From Apostichopus japonicus (Eukaryota > Echinodermata > Holothuroidea > Aspidochirotida > Stichopodidae): a stretch of DNA of 64,000 nt. This document shows positions 41,707 to 56,900 of the stretch, piece by piece (the stretch's first letter is position 1; the number at the start of each line of letters is the position of its first letter). A program made the position numbers and the translations under genes. The notes under the pieces are model-generated. The model was not told the DNA's origin. It did no database searches and worked only from the letters and a program-made list of their open reading frames with translations. The stretch spans positions 30,050,001-30,114,000 of the forward strand of contig NC_092568.1 of assembly GCF_037975245.1 (NCBI RefSeq), in the 5' to 3' direction.

Positions 41707-43259
41707 AGATCTTTGGCAAACTTAATTTTCTTTTGCCAAACAGATCTGGTATTGCTTGTGTCTGTAGTACTCCTCCATTGAGTGCCTGCCCTCTAGTAGT
41801 AATATCCATAGCAACTACAGCTCTAAGTACTTCTTAACGTATCCCAGTGACCTGTTAAACTAAGATACCATACAAGAAGGCCATGTTTATTGGGCGGTAC
41901 TAGACGCTGCTACTAGGAAGCACCATAGCAGACAGACAATTTATGAAGCTGACTTAATAATTCATTTAATAGTGTGCATGTACTCGACTATTGAGAGCTT
42001 ATGATAAAACAAAACAAACTACTTTAGCCAAGTCACTCCTCCAAAGGAACATTCCCATTAGGAAACCCTCAGAAGCCTTACATTGTTTTGAGATATTCAA
42101 GACTCTAAAAGAAGGCGTATCACTAGTTGAAAAAAATAATCAAGCCTACATTATAAGTCAAGGATACACAACGTGCATAGACAAAGGAAGTACAATTATT
42201 AATTTAAATGGTAATATAACAGATAATGTTTGAATATTAATGTAATTGTAATAATGTGGCATTCAAAAATCTTCTAATAAGAGGTAGCTAAGATTTCTTT
42301 AATTAGAAAATTAGGAGATATTATGATGGTAACTGCAAAGTAGTTTTGCTGTTTTTGGAGAATGGTGTCATTGACACGATTGCCATCTCAAGAAAGCAAA
42401 GCTATTCAATATTCAGGTTTGTGTTAAGAAGAAATGAAACAAACTTTATTTATGACTGCCAAACAGCAATATAAGACAAAAGGTAAAAAAGAGTCAGAAT
42501 ATGTTATTATTTCTTAAGTAGTTGATATGTGAAGTACGTATTGTGTGTCTTGCTGGTGGGACTAAGTAAAAAGCATATAAATAATACTAAAGACTGTAAC
42601 AAAATACCTCCCTTACATTCAAAACTAAATAAAGCAAGATGGAACATGAACTATGTCAGATTAAAGAAATCTTATCCATTTTTGTTTACATAGCTTTCCT
42701 TCCGTATATGTTAACAGTAGAGGTAGTTTGTAATTTTCTGTGACCTAGATCTTATTTAAATTATATTTTGCTTTGGGCTACCTTACTTTGTTGTCCAAGT
42801 TCAGCACTTCAAACCACCCCCACCCCCTTCACCCCAAAAAGCCCTTCTCCCATTACCATGATTTAGATCAAGTCTGACAACAAAAACAACTTTTTTAGGT
42901 ATTTATTTCATCAGACATTTGTTCCACTTCAAAAGCAGGATTTCTTCATCTGAGAGTTACCACTTCTAGCTTGTGATTCTTTACAGAAGTTAGAACTGGG
43001 CTTCAATAATGCCACTGTGATAACCACCACCCCACATACCACCCTGGGTAACCTTAACCTATCCAACCACTCCTCTCTCCATAACCCAATCAATGCATTT
43101 CACTGTAATAGTTCCCATAACCACTATCCAGCTACATCCCTCATGTGACAGATTTTTACACTCTCTTCTTATTTTGAAAGTAGTCTCAAACCAGTGTGAT
43201 GTGGTTGTCACTGGGTTAAATTCCTAAAGCAGAAAATCATAATAAATGACCACCTGCTC
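41707..43259. other. intergenic, no gene seen
   Basis: Noncoding AT-rich sequence. A short open frame at 41991-42233 has no recognised similarity and no splice or start context that would support it. Confidence 0.4.
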
Positions 43260-44140
43260 ATTGAATCTCATCATCTATGATGCTGCAGTTGTCACAGTGC
43301 CTTTGACTACAACAGCACCAAATGCACACCGAGTCATGTGAAGACTCTCCTACAGTCAGACACCCTTCTATTGGGGCAAGATGAGACAATTTGAGCATAC
43401 TACTGAACTTATCGTTCACAGAGATTGTGATCTTCACCCCAACCTACTGAGCTCTGTGTCTTTGTAGAGTGTCCTATATACTCAGATGCCACTTAATTAT
43501 AGGGCCAAATAAGACAATTGGAGCCTGACATTGAAACGGTTCACAAAAAATGTGATGTACACAGCCCCACATGGGCACCATGTCATTTTTAGTACTTTCC
43601 CATAGTGAGATGCCCGTGATCAGAACAGCATGGGTGACATCTTGAGCAGGACAATGGATGTCTCATTCACAGAGAATGTACATTCCACAGCACCAAATGG
43701 GCACCATACCATTTTGCATACATTCCACAATGCCTCATGATGAGATATACCTTGAGCATGGCAATGAAATCTCTCATTCACACAGCACCAAATAGGCACC
43801 ATGCCATTTGAATACATTCCACATGTGAGCATGATGAGAATATCATGAGAAACACTGCGGTGGTGTGGTGTTTGAATCATCCATCAACAGAGAATGCCAT
43901 TTCCAAAGCACCGAATGGACACCACCTTTTCATTAGTGAATACCTTCCTCAATTGAGAAGCCCTTCAGTTAGGTCATCACCAGAAACACCCTCAATATAG
44001 CACTGAATCAACCATTCACAGCCACTGTGATCATAAAAACACAAATGGGCACCTTGTCATGTGATTAAGTTCAGACTTAATCAGTGATTGGCAGCAACTG
44101 GATACCACAACACCAAAAGTGCTCCATATCAGTCGTGAAC
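43260..44140 (-). repeat. decayed ~125-bp tandem array next to the FRMD6 stop codon
   Basis: The phrase CAGCACCAAATGGGCACCAT and variants recur at about 43312, 43562, 43688, 43789, 43908 and 44036, with a weaker copy near 43436 (spacing ~101-128). TCATTCACAGAGAATGT-like, CTTGAGCA(T/G)G and GATGAGA phrases repeat in phase. Copies are highly diverged. Since the array begins ~110 bp after the FRMD6 stop, it is probably transcribed in that gene's 3' UTR. Confidence 0.75.
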
Positions 44141-44246
44141 GTATTCCTCTAGTGAATCGACCCCATCGAGGGGAGAGCCATAGTCAATGACTCTGATAGC
44201 TCCAGAGTGTAGGGTTCATCCCACCAACAATGATTCATTCACCATC

Positions 44247-44942
44247 TCAGTGAGAAGTGACCGTGACTTGGGCACCTGGAGATAGATTAGGAGCAGAATG
44301 AGAAACATATTCTTCCCTAATGACACTGGTTGCCCCCGCCATGAGCAGCATCTGTTCGCTGGCGTTCATCTTCGGAGGGAGTGTCTGGCATTTGTTTCTG
44401 TCATTCGCACCGGCGATCTCCAACGTCAGCTTTATCGAGGCATCCACCTCCTGCAAGTTTGAAAGAGTCTGATGTTTTGCAAGTTGTCCCATCGACACGG
44501 CAAAGTTTTCGCCCTCCGTTGAGTTGAGAAATGTGGAAGAGTTAGCGTGGAGCAGGTCCATGAAACAGTTGTGGAGGTCTGACTCGATGGAGCTGTGACT
44601 GACTAGCGTCGTGACCGAATTGTTGAGATCGTTCTCTTTGCTATTCGTCTCTTCTTGAAATGAATCTGAGCCCTGGCTGCTGGACGTCCGGAGCATATTT
44701 TGCTCGTTGGTCTGAGCCAGCATGGTCTGTTGTGCGTATGCCTGATGCATCATCAATAGAGATCTGTCATTACAGAGAGCGCTCAGAAAAGGAGCGTTCA
44801 TCTCTTTGGCTGCTATCTCAGCTTGAATTGTCTGAGGGTCGATGATGTTCATATGGGGCTGTTGCGTAGTGGACTCTTCTGTCGTGATGGGAGGTGTGAG
44901 GGTATCCCTTAGGGTCGTTTCAGCGTCAGCCTCGTCATCAGC
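44247..44942 (-). CDS. FRMD6: FRMD6 coding exon 14 (residues 530-760 and stop)
   Basis: The last coding exon encodes the Gln/Asn/Ser-rich C-terminal tail from ADDEADAETT to VTVTSH. Acceptor GTCAACAG, stop TGA at 44249-44247. It has little recognisable similarity to the vertebrate tail. Confidence 0.9.
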   Translation of the reverse strand, partial: ADDEADAETTLRDTLTPPITTEESTTQQPHMNIIDPQTIQAEIAAKEMNAPFLSALCNDRSLLMMHQAYAQQTMLAQTNEQNMLRTSSSQGSDSFQEETNSKENDLNNSVTTLVSHSSIESDLHNCFMDLLHANSSTFLNSTEGENFAVSMGQLAKHQTLSNLQEVDASIKLTLEIAGANDRNKCQTLPPKMNASEQMLLMAGATSVIREEYVSHSAPNLSPGAQVTVTSH

Positions 44943-47900
44943 CTGTTGACAAGCACAGAGGAAAGAATGCTTCATTCATGAGTGAAAAATTCCTGGTAAG
45001 GGATAAATTTAGTCAAATTCTGATCTTATGTTTTACAAAAATGAAGACCATAATTCAATACAACTAAGAAATCAATTACACCAAGTCATCTGGCTAGCCA
45101 GTGAACAGTTTTAACAACTCATGTTAAACTTGACGAAAACTTCACCGACATATTCAAACTGGAAAATATTTGACATTTGTGAAAATAATGACTGGCGACA
45201 ATTTACCTCTTCTTCTTCCTCCTCAGATTCCCAGTCGATGTCACTTTCACCATCCTCTTCTTTTGTCACTCCTTTCTCCTGAGGTTCTTCACTGACTGGA
45301 ATCTCTCCTACTGGGGCTTGCTGTCCCAGACCCCTGCTAGAACTTTTCCTACTGAAAGTAGCCACTGGAGAATCAGTGTGGTGAGAGGAGTCCGTAGACA
45401 TGGCAGAATGACGTTTCATCCTCCGAGAACCACCTGAGCATGTAAAAAATTGTGACTTTTTATGTCAGATCATTGCAAAGACGAAAAGTTTCTATTCTAC
45501 AATTGGGCCTTTTTCAGAAGAGTTAGCGATTTTTATAAATGAGAGGTGGGGGAGGGAGGATTGAGGGGGAGGGAAAGTGGGGAGGGAAAGAGGGGGAGGA
45601 AAAGAGAGGTGTATGATAGGTAAAGAAGGAGATAGGAGGGGTGTACCATAGGTTAAGAACAATGGAATATTCTGATCAGGGTGCAAATAGCATGTTCATT
45701 TCTTTTGAAAACCATACTAAAGGTTGGTGAATTAAGTTTGTCATTTTCCTGTAACATTTAAAGAGAAGGAAACTCCACTTAAACAGTTTAAGTTAATTCT
45801 GTGTTATCACTGCACTGTAAACTAAATTCTTAGCATGATACTGGAAGAAGGAATAAAGCTTGGTGCATCGTGACACCAGTTCGGCAATATCGTCAAATAA
45901 AGAACTTTCTGACAGGAATATCTGACGATGGGAAATAGGGATAAATGTCCCTCTTGTTAAGGTAGTTCAGGAGAGTTCTTAATACGAGGGGGGGGGGGGG
46001 TCATAAGAAAGACTTACTGGACTTCAAAGGGTCTCTCCTGATAGAGCCTCCGGCTACAGCTGCTGCCGTAGCTGCAGGTCTGTAATCGAGGCCAGGCTTC
46101 TCGCTTGAAATGGCTACCATCTCGTCTGTAGTGCGGGAATCTCTCTCTGCAAAATTTGAAAGACAAAGAGAAATCCATCTTATATCCAGTTAATATGTAG
46201 CTGATTCTAATCTCAGCAGATTCAGTCACCAAATACAACAGTCAAAAGTTCTTTTTCTACAGCAAAATCAAACAATTCATCTTATCAGAATAGTGCCACT
46301 TCAGATCCTGAACAGTTAATGAAAAAAATTGACGGCTTCAGCCTCAATGCTTACATGTAGAGAAAGCTATGTGTTGAAGAGAGCAGTAGATCTACTGCAC
46401 TGCTGTAGACAAGCTTTCAAAAGGTTCTTCTATTACATCTATTGTGACATCTATACTCAAATATGTCAGTTCCAGTGTACTTGGTGGCAAATATTACAGT
46501 GTATTTACACATACATTTATACATTTTTTATACATTTCTTTATATTTTATGAAATTTTTTATAATTTGTTTTATCAATTTGGATACATTTATACATAGAA
46601 ATATTCCGGTACATTCCATTGTATTTGGTAACATTAGTTAGACTGCAAGCACAATCAGGTGTTTTTCAAAGGTCTACAGTATTGTCCCCAAATATGCTAG
46701 AAGGTTCAATAATGGTCACCCATGCTCAAATTCCAACAAAAATTTACACAGCCACTCTAAAAAGTAGGTACCGACACTGAGGTATTTTAATTGTCTATTT
46801 GAACAATCCTCAATAACAGGGGAAATACTTCATTCAACGGGAAGCTTCAGGACAGCAAGTGTAGGCATGCAAAATGTGGACATCAATATTGATGACCAAA
46901 AAAGTATCATCTTTTATAAATTCTTTCCTTAAAATCTCACCTTCACAGTTGAGTCTATTGTCGTTCCGTCCATCTTCGGAGATGACCCCCGACATTCCCA
47001 AGGAGCTGACGTTGCTCACAACAGATCTCCTCTGAACTCCCACGTTATTCGATGACATTTCGCTAAACGAGGTGGTCGTCATGGAGCTATCCATGTCTGA
47101 CCAAGAGACATCGCCACTTATGTAAGATTCCCTGTATTTCTTTTCTGCGATGAAATGGAGAAAAATTGAAACAATCAATTGTTTATCTTAGAATAAGAAA
47201 CCTGGCATGCATGACTAAATGACAAATACTTACAGTCTCTGGCATTAATGAAGGGAAAAAAAGACACCCACACATTTTCTAAGAGGCTAACAACAGAAAT
47301 ACGATAGGAATTCATGAGGTATGCGCAGTCAAGAAAGGACAATGAAGAGAGATGAATGGATCATAAACAAATGAATTGGAGGTGAAAAAGCCATCTTTTG
47401 TTACCTTTGTGTACAAGATATACAAAGAAGTTAACAAAAATGCTTCAGAAAGGACTATATTAACCTGATCGAAAAATAAAAAGAGCGCAGATCTGTGTTT
47501 TATTTCTGATTCCAAATAATACCCTAAAAATCAGAGTCCACTTGTCAGAGGTCATTTCAGAGTAATTACAAAAGTTTTAATGTATTTAAAAAACCCACAT
47601 GGCATTTACCCGATGCTGGTTGCTTTGAAAGAGAAAAGAAAAAAATATATGTAAACATTAGAATTTTGTTTTTCCTTCATATTTCTGCCCTTCTTACCTG
47701 CTGTGCTTTCTCGTTTCTTGGCTGAATCAACTGCTATTTGTGTTTGCATTTGAAAAGAATGTGACAGTTTACAGAGCCTCAGAAGATGTTTAGATCTGTA
47801 GGGCATAACAAAGAAAAGAATTCTTGGTCACTAAAACACATTCACAGCATTCTTGACAGAATGAAAAAGATATCAGAGGGTGAAAATTATTCGGAGCTCA

Positions 47901-50900
47901 TTAGCATACATTAGCATACAAACATCCAGAACAGTCATCAGCTTAAATTAATAATGAAAGTATCGAAAAGAAATATTTGGAATGGTGCAACTTACTTTGC
48001 TTCACTTATTGTGTAGTAAGTTATTTTTCTTCCATGACCGACTCCATCAACATGAAGTTCAAATTTCTTTTTCTGATACAAGATGGGAAAAAAAAAAATT
48101 GATTACATAATATCACATTATTTTGAACATCAAAGTTATTTGTTACAGTTTAATTCTACAAAACATTTGGATTCTAGGCAAGTCCTGCTACTGTGATATC
48201 GAAAAAACAGAGTGTGTTTTATATCTGTAGGTATGCTTAAATCTGCTTTGACATACCATCAGTAAAGAAATGATGTCAGTTTTACACACAATGTTATGCT
48301 GCCTTGCAATTGTTTGGAGCACAAAAACAGTACAGTGCCATTCCTCCAAAGGTTGCAAAGAATATCATGAGTGGTAGCATTTTCCTTTAGCAAATTGTGA
48401 TACTGTAATAGGCCCAGGTATAACGTAACCTTCATCACATGACTTCAGTACAAATATAAGAGATTTGGCCTGACAATGGAGCTATCTTGGTATATGCTTC
48501 ATATTCTCCCCCCCCCCCCACACACAAACTTTGTTCTCCATACATTAGTCTGATTCTGTATAATCTATTTGATTTTTAGTGGAATATACCAGAATCAGCT
48601 TATTTGTTTGTTTATTAACTGTATCATTTCAAGATATTTTATTGGAAGTCATTTCTACAAATTGCACAATAATCTTTAGCAAACAAACAACAAGTGTACC
48701 TTTTTTTCAAACTTTGAAAATCGTAAGCAACTTCCCTTTTTGCTATATCAACTAAAAATTCTTCGAAACATGTTAAAAGCACACCTTCCTGCTTTCAACG
48801 AAAAGCCATTTACCTACCTGGAAAAGAAGACGTTTTATATTTCCCCAAGCGTATTCACATAATAAATATTTGCCTTCACCGGAATCCTGAAAGAAACAAA
48901 AGCATTCACGCATGATTTGAAAACAGGCTGGAAGCCCCAAAACTTTTGAACAGAATATTAAGAAATTAACCAGAATAGAATCAAACTTCATAGAAAAGTT
49001 ATGCGTTTACATGTAAACACTTCAACAAAATTTTTTAACAATTTACAAGGTATCAAAATTGTTACTGAAATTGTTTAAAGTGGTGAAGCAACAGGCTGAA
49101 TAAAGGGGGGGGGGGAATTGGCCAAGTTTAAATTGGCATATTATAGATAATGTAAAAAAAACAAATTTTCTTAGATTTGTGACAAGTTGCTAATTGCAAT
49201 TCAGTATTATATTCTTTAATATGCAGTGATTCATTTAGACAAATGCAAATGAAAATAAGGGGCAAAGAACAGGTCTTGCTCAAGTTGTATGGCTCCAAAG
49301 TTTAGAAAGTTGAAATTGCTCCAAAGTAATTTTCAGTGTAAATTATAACCTTCAATATAAATCCTTCTAAGGTGGGGTCAACTCAAGATGAAAAGAGATC
49401 AGTTTGGAATATTCTGGGCCAGAGTTATGGCAGGCCAGAGGGAGGGGGGGGGGGAGGGGTTATATGGAATCTATTTAGAATCAAATAATTTCCTACCATA
49501 AAAAAATAGAAAATTCCTGGTATTCTTAGTGCAACATGGTGAAATTGAGGGTGGGGAAGGGGGTCAAATATGTCTAAACAAACCTGCCCACCGTAACACA
49601 GACACTGTTCTCAGGCAAAGTATGATAGTAATCCTTTTTAGTTCAACCAAACTGTACAAGAGATCATGTAACTTGCTCTTGTTAGGTTTTTCAAGTCTTA
49701 GATCTCTGCCACTCCCCTCACACTAAGACTCAACTCTTTCTCTTGTCCCCCTATATAACTTTCTAACTAACTGCTGTGTTCCCTCCATTTATTATACTCT
49801 ATTACAACATCCACCCTCTCCCTCAGACTGAAAGAAAAGAAAAAAACTTCCCCAAACCCATCTTTCTTTCGGAATATCTGCCTTTAAATATCTGATTAGA
49901 ATTCCAGCTAGTCATAAACCTATCAGATCTATCAGTCAAGAATGGTCAGGTGGTTTCATAAACCTGACAGGGGTTGCCAATAATCTGTCATAAATTGGCA
50001 GCCTGTTGGTCCAAAACAGACCATAACATTTTTGAAATGAGATTTATTTCCACTGCAGAGGGCAGGGCAAGAAACACCAAGTTATCATTCAAAGTATAAC
50101 TACGTAGAGAAGGAATTAACAGTTAAATCATACTTTTCCTTGCTTTTTTGTGTTGGCAGGTTGCAGGGTATGGGGAGGGGTGGCATATGAATAAATGACT
50201 AAAGCAGCCTTACCTTATAAAGCTGAATACCTCTTGTGCTAATGCCGAGCCAGATGGAAGGAGATTCTTCCGTTTTAGTCTGCCAAGGAGGTAGAGAAGA
50301 AAACCATGTCTTTAATTTTCTCTTAAATATGAAACATGACTTAAAATTGAGTGAAAAGTAACATTCAACTTCAAGAATGATACTAAATAGGCATCCACAT
50401 CATTGAATGCACCAAAGAAGACACGACCAGAAAAACAAAATCATCTCAAACTTTAAACATTTTTTTTAACTGTCTTGAACATAGGTGACCATGTAGGATT
50501 TTCCTTGCATCAAGTACTTGAAAGACTAGAATGCCTGAAACTTATCATCCTCAAAATTATGTATATATTCTCCTTGCTCTGGGCAAGAAAGCATCTATAG
50601 TTGGTTCATGGTAACAAAGAGGGCAAGCTCTTCAGATTCAAAATGAAACTATTTTACACAATCTGTTCTGACAATTAGATGTTCCATGAAAAGATAACCC
50701 CCTACCCCCCCACCCCCACCCCAAGGAAAATGGTGTTGACAACAAACAATGCTTTGTTTTACTTACCTTTTTAAGCCTATAGAAATGCATAGTATGTTCA
50801 ATAGTAGTAGATGCTTCCCTTATGAAGGCCTTTTGGGCCAAAATTCTACTGGTGCCCCGCTGATCCTGGTGCATGGCAGGCACATGTCTTAAAATGTAAT

Positions 50901-53900
50901 TCTCTCCCCTCCTTTTGATGACCTGAAAGGCAGACCATACCACCAACAATAAAACATGAATATATGACAAGGTATACCAATTCTCGATGAAGCTGTGTAT
51001 GAAATCAAATACAGTGAGTATTATGTACCATTTTGCAACTACTGCATGTTAACAGTAAAATTCACGTTTCTCACAATTTTTATGAGCATAACGTTCTCAT
51101 AGAGAATATAAGGGGACAAGAAACAGAGCATGTCATTACAAAAATTCCTTTTGGGGGCATTGATCACAAAACATTCATATTCCAGAAGATTTTAAACTGA
51201 ACTGTCCCAAAAACCTTACCAAAGTAGAAAGCAAAAATCATGCAAATAGATGCCGTTAGGTAATTGTAGGACTTAAAAATAGTGGATTTGGGAGGAAGAG
51301 GAAATGCGACCAGTTGGGCCAATGGAGGCACAGAGAGGAGAGGAGGGGTTGGGTTGAGGGTGCATAACTATAAAATGTTACCAATCTTTGGGTTGATGAG
51401 AAAAGTGCATATATGTTAAGTTGAGATTGGAAAGAGAAACATGAAAGAAAAGTCTGCATCAACATTCAGAATGCCTTGCAATCAAAGGAATATTTTCCAC
51501 CTTGCTACATGCTGTATTGCTTGACTTATTCAAAATATTCTTGCTCTATTGAATTATCGATAAACTGTTCTCTACACGTTTTATACGGATAGAATTATTA
51601 CCCAATGTGGAAAATATTTGGCTGGTTCAAAGTATCGACCCTTGTTGTTGTCCTCTGAGTAGTTACCGAGGTCTGCCTGGAGGGAGTAGGACGCCAGCAC
51701 AAAGCAAGCTTCCTCTCTACATAATACCGGAGCGGCTATCACGTTGAGCTGCAGTTGAAGGTAGTAATGATGCCTGGCAGCATCATCCCTACAAGGCAAG
51801 GAAGTAAATTAGAGACAGAAATAGATTGAAACGTAAGAACAAATATTTCTTCTTAAAGTATCACAAGTTAACGCCATAATGGCTGTTCTAGGTTTCTCTC
51901 TCTCATTAGTTCTTTAGTTGCATTATATACTGTACCTGTGCAGTATCTCGAATTTGAGAAGATGATTCTCAACTTAAACAGCTTGATGCTGGAAATTCAG
52001 TACAACAAACTGATAACTATTGGTAAAAGTCAGTTACACAGGTATCAAAACCTATAGACCCCTTTGACTATGATCATTTTGGAGAGGTACGGGGGATTGC
52101 CGGGGGGGGGGCTTCTTAAAGTCATTGAGCACTTTAACCACATGGGGGAAGTTTGAAGGGATTGACCAAAAAGATATCAAGAAAGATCAAGTTTGAAATC
52201 CACCAAAGGACAAGAGGGTTGTAAAATCATAATCACTGACTTTTGGCAGGTCAAAGAAGTTTGATATTTGATAGGGAGAGTGATACAAAAAAAATCAAGG
52301 CCACCTATTATTTTGGTGCAGGTTAAAGGTCGTTTGCAGGAGTCAAGCGTCAACAACTTAAAAATTGATCACTAAGATACCTTAATGAGAAGGGTTGCTT
52401 GTATATATGATAGTGCAGTGGTTAAATGATGGACTACAAGTAGTAATGTTGGTCAAACTTTTGATGGATAATTAAACAGGAGGATAGCTTAAAGGGTGTG
52501 AAGACTCATGCAAAAAGAAACGTCTAATGCCGGTAATCTGACCTAGTTTCGAATGAGGTGTAACAGAAGTGTTATACACCACCATCGATCCCAGAAAATA
52601 CACACACAGCTTGCTACCGTCGGTAATTAGACACTATAGTGTACAATCAGTACATACAGCTGTGGTCAATACCCACAGCACAGTATACAAACGATACAGC
52701 GATGGACATCTCAGGTCCAGCTAAAGATAACAAGGTACCACGTTTTATTACTGTCACTTGCAAGCAACAGAAAGTTAAATTTTTCAGATGGCCGCACGCG
52801 GTTTGGGGTGATTCTTCAATGCCTTTAATACTTCTACACTTACTTGATAAGAGAAACATGCTCAACATAGAGTTGAACCCTGAATAGGACAGAATATGCA
52901 GAGCTGCTCTTGTCATCAGACGACTGAAAAGAGATGTATAGGTGGAAAAGAAAAGATAAATCAAATGATGATTTTAGTAAAAACCATCAGGCTTCAAAGA
53001 CTGGGGAATATGACAATGCCCCCTTCCTCCCCCTCCCACCTTCCCTGTACAAATCTGATGATTTGATGAAGTGTACATTCATAATACAGCAGTTCTGAGA
53101 AATGAAATCAAAATGGCATTTAAGATTTATGATGTCTGTATCCAAAAGCAACAAAACACATCATATCTACCTTACACTTATCACATTGCATCAAGTTGCA
53201 TGTCAGTCATTAAAGCAGCATGTGTCACGCCATAACATGTGTACACACCAACATACACACACACAATATGACAAGCACACAAAATCCATGTACTATTGTT
53301 TGCACATCAACCATTTTAGTATATTTGAAGAGTAATTAAGAATAAAAAACCCAGTTATCTTCGGTAAAGGGTTTTGCAAGATTGCACAAAGAATTTTCCT
53401 CCATTTTGCGAAAAAATTCTGATGATCAGATGGTAAATATACTTAATGGTCATTAACCATGTACAGTAAAATGTCTTCATGAAAATGTTCAAAATTGACA
53501 TGCCATTTGAAAACTGAAAATTTTAAACCCTGACATTCATTATTCATTATTACTCAAAAGTTAATACTCCTTCATTCCTTTCTCCCTGTAAATCCCCCCC
53601 CCCCCCTTTTTCATCAAATAGTGCAACAAACACTTCCACTCTATCATTGCATCCTTTTCCAATGCACCTTGAAGAAGGCCCCTCTACAGGAATGTTGATC
53701 TGTGGGAAGCTATTAAACCCTACAAAATGCTGCTTGAATCTCTCTCTCTCTCCCTCTCTCTGATGAATGTCCAAACCACTCACTGCTTGATTTCATAAAT
53801 GTACTTCCTGATAGGCACATTCCATTCAATCAAAACCTTCCTCAGTGGTCTCCTTGTTGTAGTCAACTTTGTGACCCAGTCTATCAGCTAGCTATTCCCT

Positions 53901-56900
53901 AATGGGGATTAGATTTACCAGACACAGTACTACTGTAGGGTTGTTGTTATCAGATCCAAACTTAGATATATATGCAGTGTATATATTTTGTAGGAGCTTT
54001 ACAGAGACAAACGGTAACCACTGTGTCCTGTTTCAGACTAGTAAAGAATTCAAAGGAACATAAGACTCAAAAAATCCTTCTTCTAGTAAGACAGAAAAAA
54101 AAAAAAAAGAGAGCAATGAAGAAAGAAAAAAAGAATCATCCTTATTTTGGCTGATGAGAATTCCAACTTACTATTGCAAATATTTATGGAACCTCATTAC
54201 TTAAGTTGACAGTTCTTTTGTTTAGATTCTGGAGATATTTTATGATTTTTTCTCCCCCCTCCATCTAAAGTTCAGTGGAATGACAGTTAGAAACCGATAG
54301 ATCAAAATTTCTGCTAAATGAATTAAAATAACATGGTATCTTTGGATTGAAAGAAGATGCCTCCCATCACACAATTAAAATAGTTTGACCTAACAAGAGA
54401 CCTTTGCCTAAGCTTGTCAATCTGTGAGCCTTAGGGTGATAAACAGCAATCTTTGATATTCAAACCATACAAAAGACTATTTTGTTGCTACTATAAAAAT
54501 TCACCTGCAGGGAAAAAATATTTTCAACCGCAGATAAATGTCTCATATAAATCTTGTCCATCAACAAGTTATATTTAACTTGTAAATCTTTCAAATATAG
54601 TTGCTACTGCTTACTTTATTAACCAGGAGGCTTGCTCTAGGGGGCCAAAAGAACCAGCCCCCCCCCCCTCCACTCAATAAAAGCAAAAAGACCAAAAAAC
54701 TTCTCTTTTCTAAACTTAAATAAAAGTTAAATAAAATGTCATACAAAGCAAAAGAAAAGTATGCAATTGTAAACAACACTGGTCTAGGACTGTTTGTAGA
54801 AAGTTTGACCTTCCCTAGAATTCCTTTGGGTTATTAAACTATAAATATTTTATAGGAATTTAAGCATTCAGATAAATCTGGATTATTAATGCTGGTATCA
54901 CATGAAAGTCTCACTCCATTTCTAGCAGATTTTCCAACTTTGTACAAGGAAGTTCCATCATTTCTAGCAGATTTTCCAACTTTGTACAAGGACAAAGTTC
55001 AAATGTATCTAGCAGAGAGATTAAGGAAGGTGAAGGACAAATATTTGAGATATGGGGTACTTCTGATGCAAACATTGTCTGGTTGTAAACTTCAAGTGTT
55101 CCTTGTGAAAAGTTTAGAGCAAACAAAATGAAATTAAAGGCACTCTTCTGCACTTGGCTTCTACTTGAAAGCAGGTTTTTGAGTTTAAATTGGATGTAGT
55201 GTTTGATTCTGTTTTTTCATATCAAAGAGCTTACTAGCTTTACAACTGTAGCCAAGCTTCACTTGAAAGAGTGACGTAAAAGTAAAATAGTTTTTTTTTT
55301 TATGTCTATGCAGTTCTTAACTGTGCTTTGATATATCACAAATGAAAACTGTTCGGACAGCAAAATGTCCAGGTCTCAATCAAGATCTATAATTACTTAC
55401 TAATGAAACCCTTCACTTGGTGGAAAGATCTACACCAGTGTCTTAAAATCCCGACTGTAATCTTATTTTGAGTAATAGGTTTGGAAAAACTGCCGACCAA
55501 ACTAAAGAGGCTGCTTTAATGCAGCTTCTTGCATTCTCATTTAATTATAAAGTCTGCATATTAATAGTCTGTGTTTTTGCCTTGTGATTAATCAAACAGA
55601 AATGACCTCTAGTAATTTTCAATGAACTAAGTGCTTTCACCAGTTTGTTTTTCGTTTCCAATGTACAGTTCTCTCGTTACCTCCTGCAATTTCAAGCGAA
55701 CTGGAAATTGTCTAAAATTGTCTTTACAGTCTTTAGATTGGGACTTGGACTAGTCTTAACTTCATCTATATTATTCTTTGGGGAATCAAATTAAAAACAA
55801 CTTACGAACAAAGAGAAAAAGACACAGGATACAAGCCACTTTTTGCCAATAAAACCAATGATGTCCTAAAAAATTGCATCAACTAAATGAACCCTAGCAA
55901 CAACTCCACCCCCCCCCCTCCCCCATCTAGTGTAGTAGAAAGTCTGGACCTATTGCAACTGATTTTCTAATTTTAACTTTTCTAGGTAATCTGCCATCCT
56001 CCACCCTCCCTGCCCAGAACTCTCGCAAAGTTCTAGCCACTTCACAAAGTGTTAGGAAATGATTAGTGATGATGAAGATAACACTGGCAACAATTCAATT
56101 AAGCATCACGATATAAGACGATGAAATAATACCCTAAGCCTTTCAAAATTTCCTCTTAAGATCTTTGATAAGCATAGACATATCCCTGCTTGTATATTAA
56201 TAATTATCAATAGAGCCAATGAGATATGGTAATACTCAATCATATCCTCAAAATTGACAGCAAACCAAAAGACATTTTTTTGTTACAAAGGACCAACTTG
56301 AAATAAAACATCCAGTTTCTCTCAAATGTATGACATTTTATAAAACCGTTTGAAACATTGAACTGTGGTACAGATGACTGCAGCCTGTATACACAAATGT
56401 GAATCTTCCTGCGCTACTCAGCAAAATAGAATCCTTTTGTAATTTTTACACAAGTACAAACAGACTGTCTGAGTACAAATTCATTCCTGACAGAGAACAA
56501 CGAGTTGTCAAGAATTTCTCTGTGGAATAAAAACATCTCACAGTCTTGATAAATTAGTCCTGCCACTGCATGTGGTAAACCTTTTGAATATTTGATGAAA
56601 AAGTCTTTCCTCAGATGGTGCACTGAGGGATAAATGTCATAAATCATAATATACAGTAGGCCACATTTTGAACTAGTGTATCTTCTCTGTTTAAAATATA
56701 TTTAAAGACCTGTAGATTCTTCATAATTCTTTTTTTTCCCTCAAATTTGTTTAAAAAGTTACATCAACACTATTAAAATATATGCTGTACAGTACCTTTG
56801 ACCATTTAACTCTTTGATAAAGATTAATGTTAATAAGCAACACTCAAGAAGAAATTTTATTTTTAAAAAAGCTTTTGGGACTTCCTCCTACCCCAATCCC

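Noticed and set aside
41991-42233. 80-codon + strand frame
   Set aside because: No recognisable domain, promoter or splice context. Its length is unremarkable for this composition.
46014-46238. Alternative 74-codon minus-strand frame through FRMD6 exon 12
   Set aside because: It conflicts with the phase-1/phase-1 splice chain. The accepted frame joins both neighbours without a stop.
53670-53700. Additional hammerhead-like motif (CTTGAAGAAGG ... GGAATGTTGATC)
   Set aside because: The stem II complement and the GAAA are both degraded, so it cannot be distinguished from chance without a family alignment.
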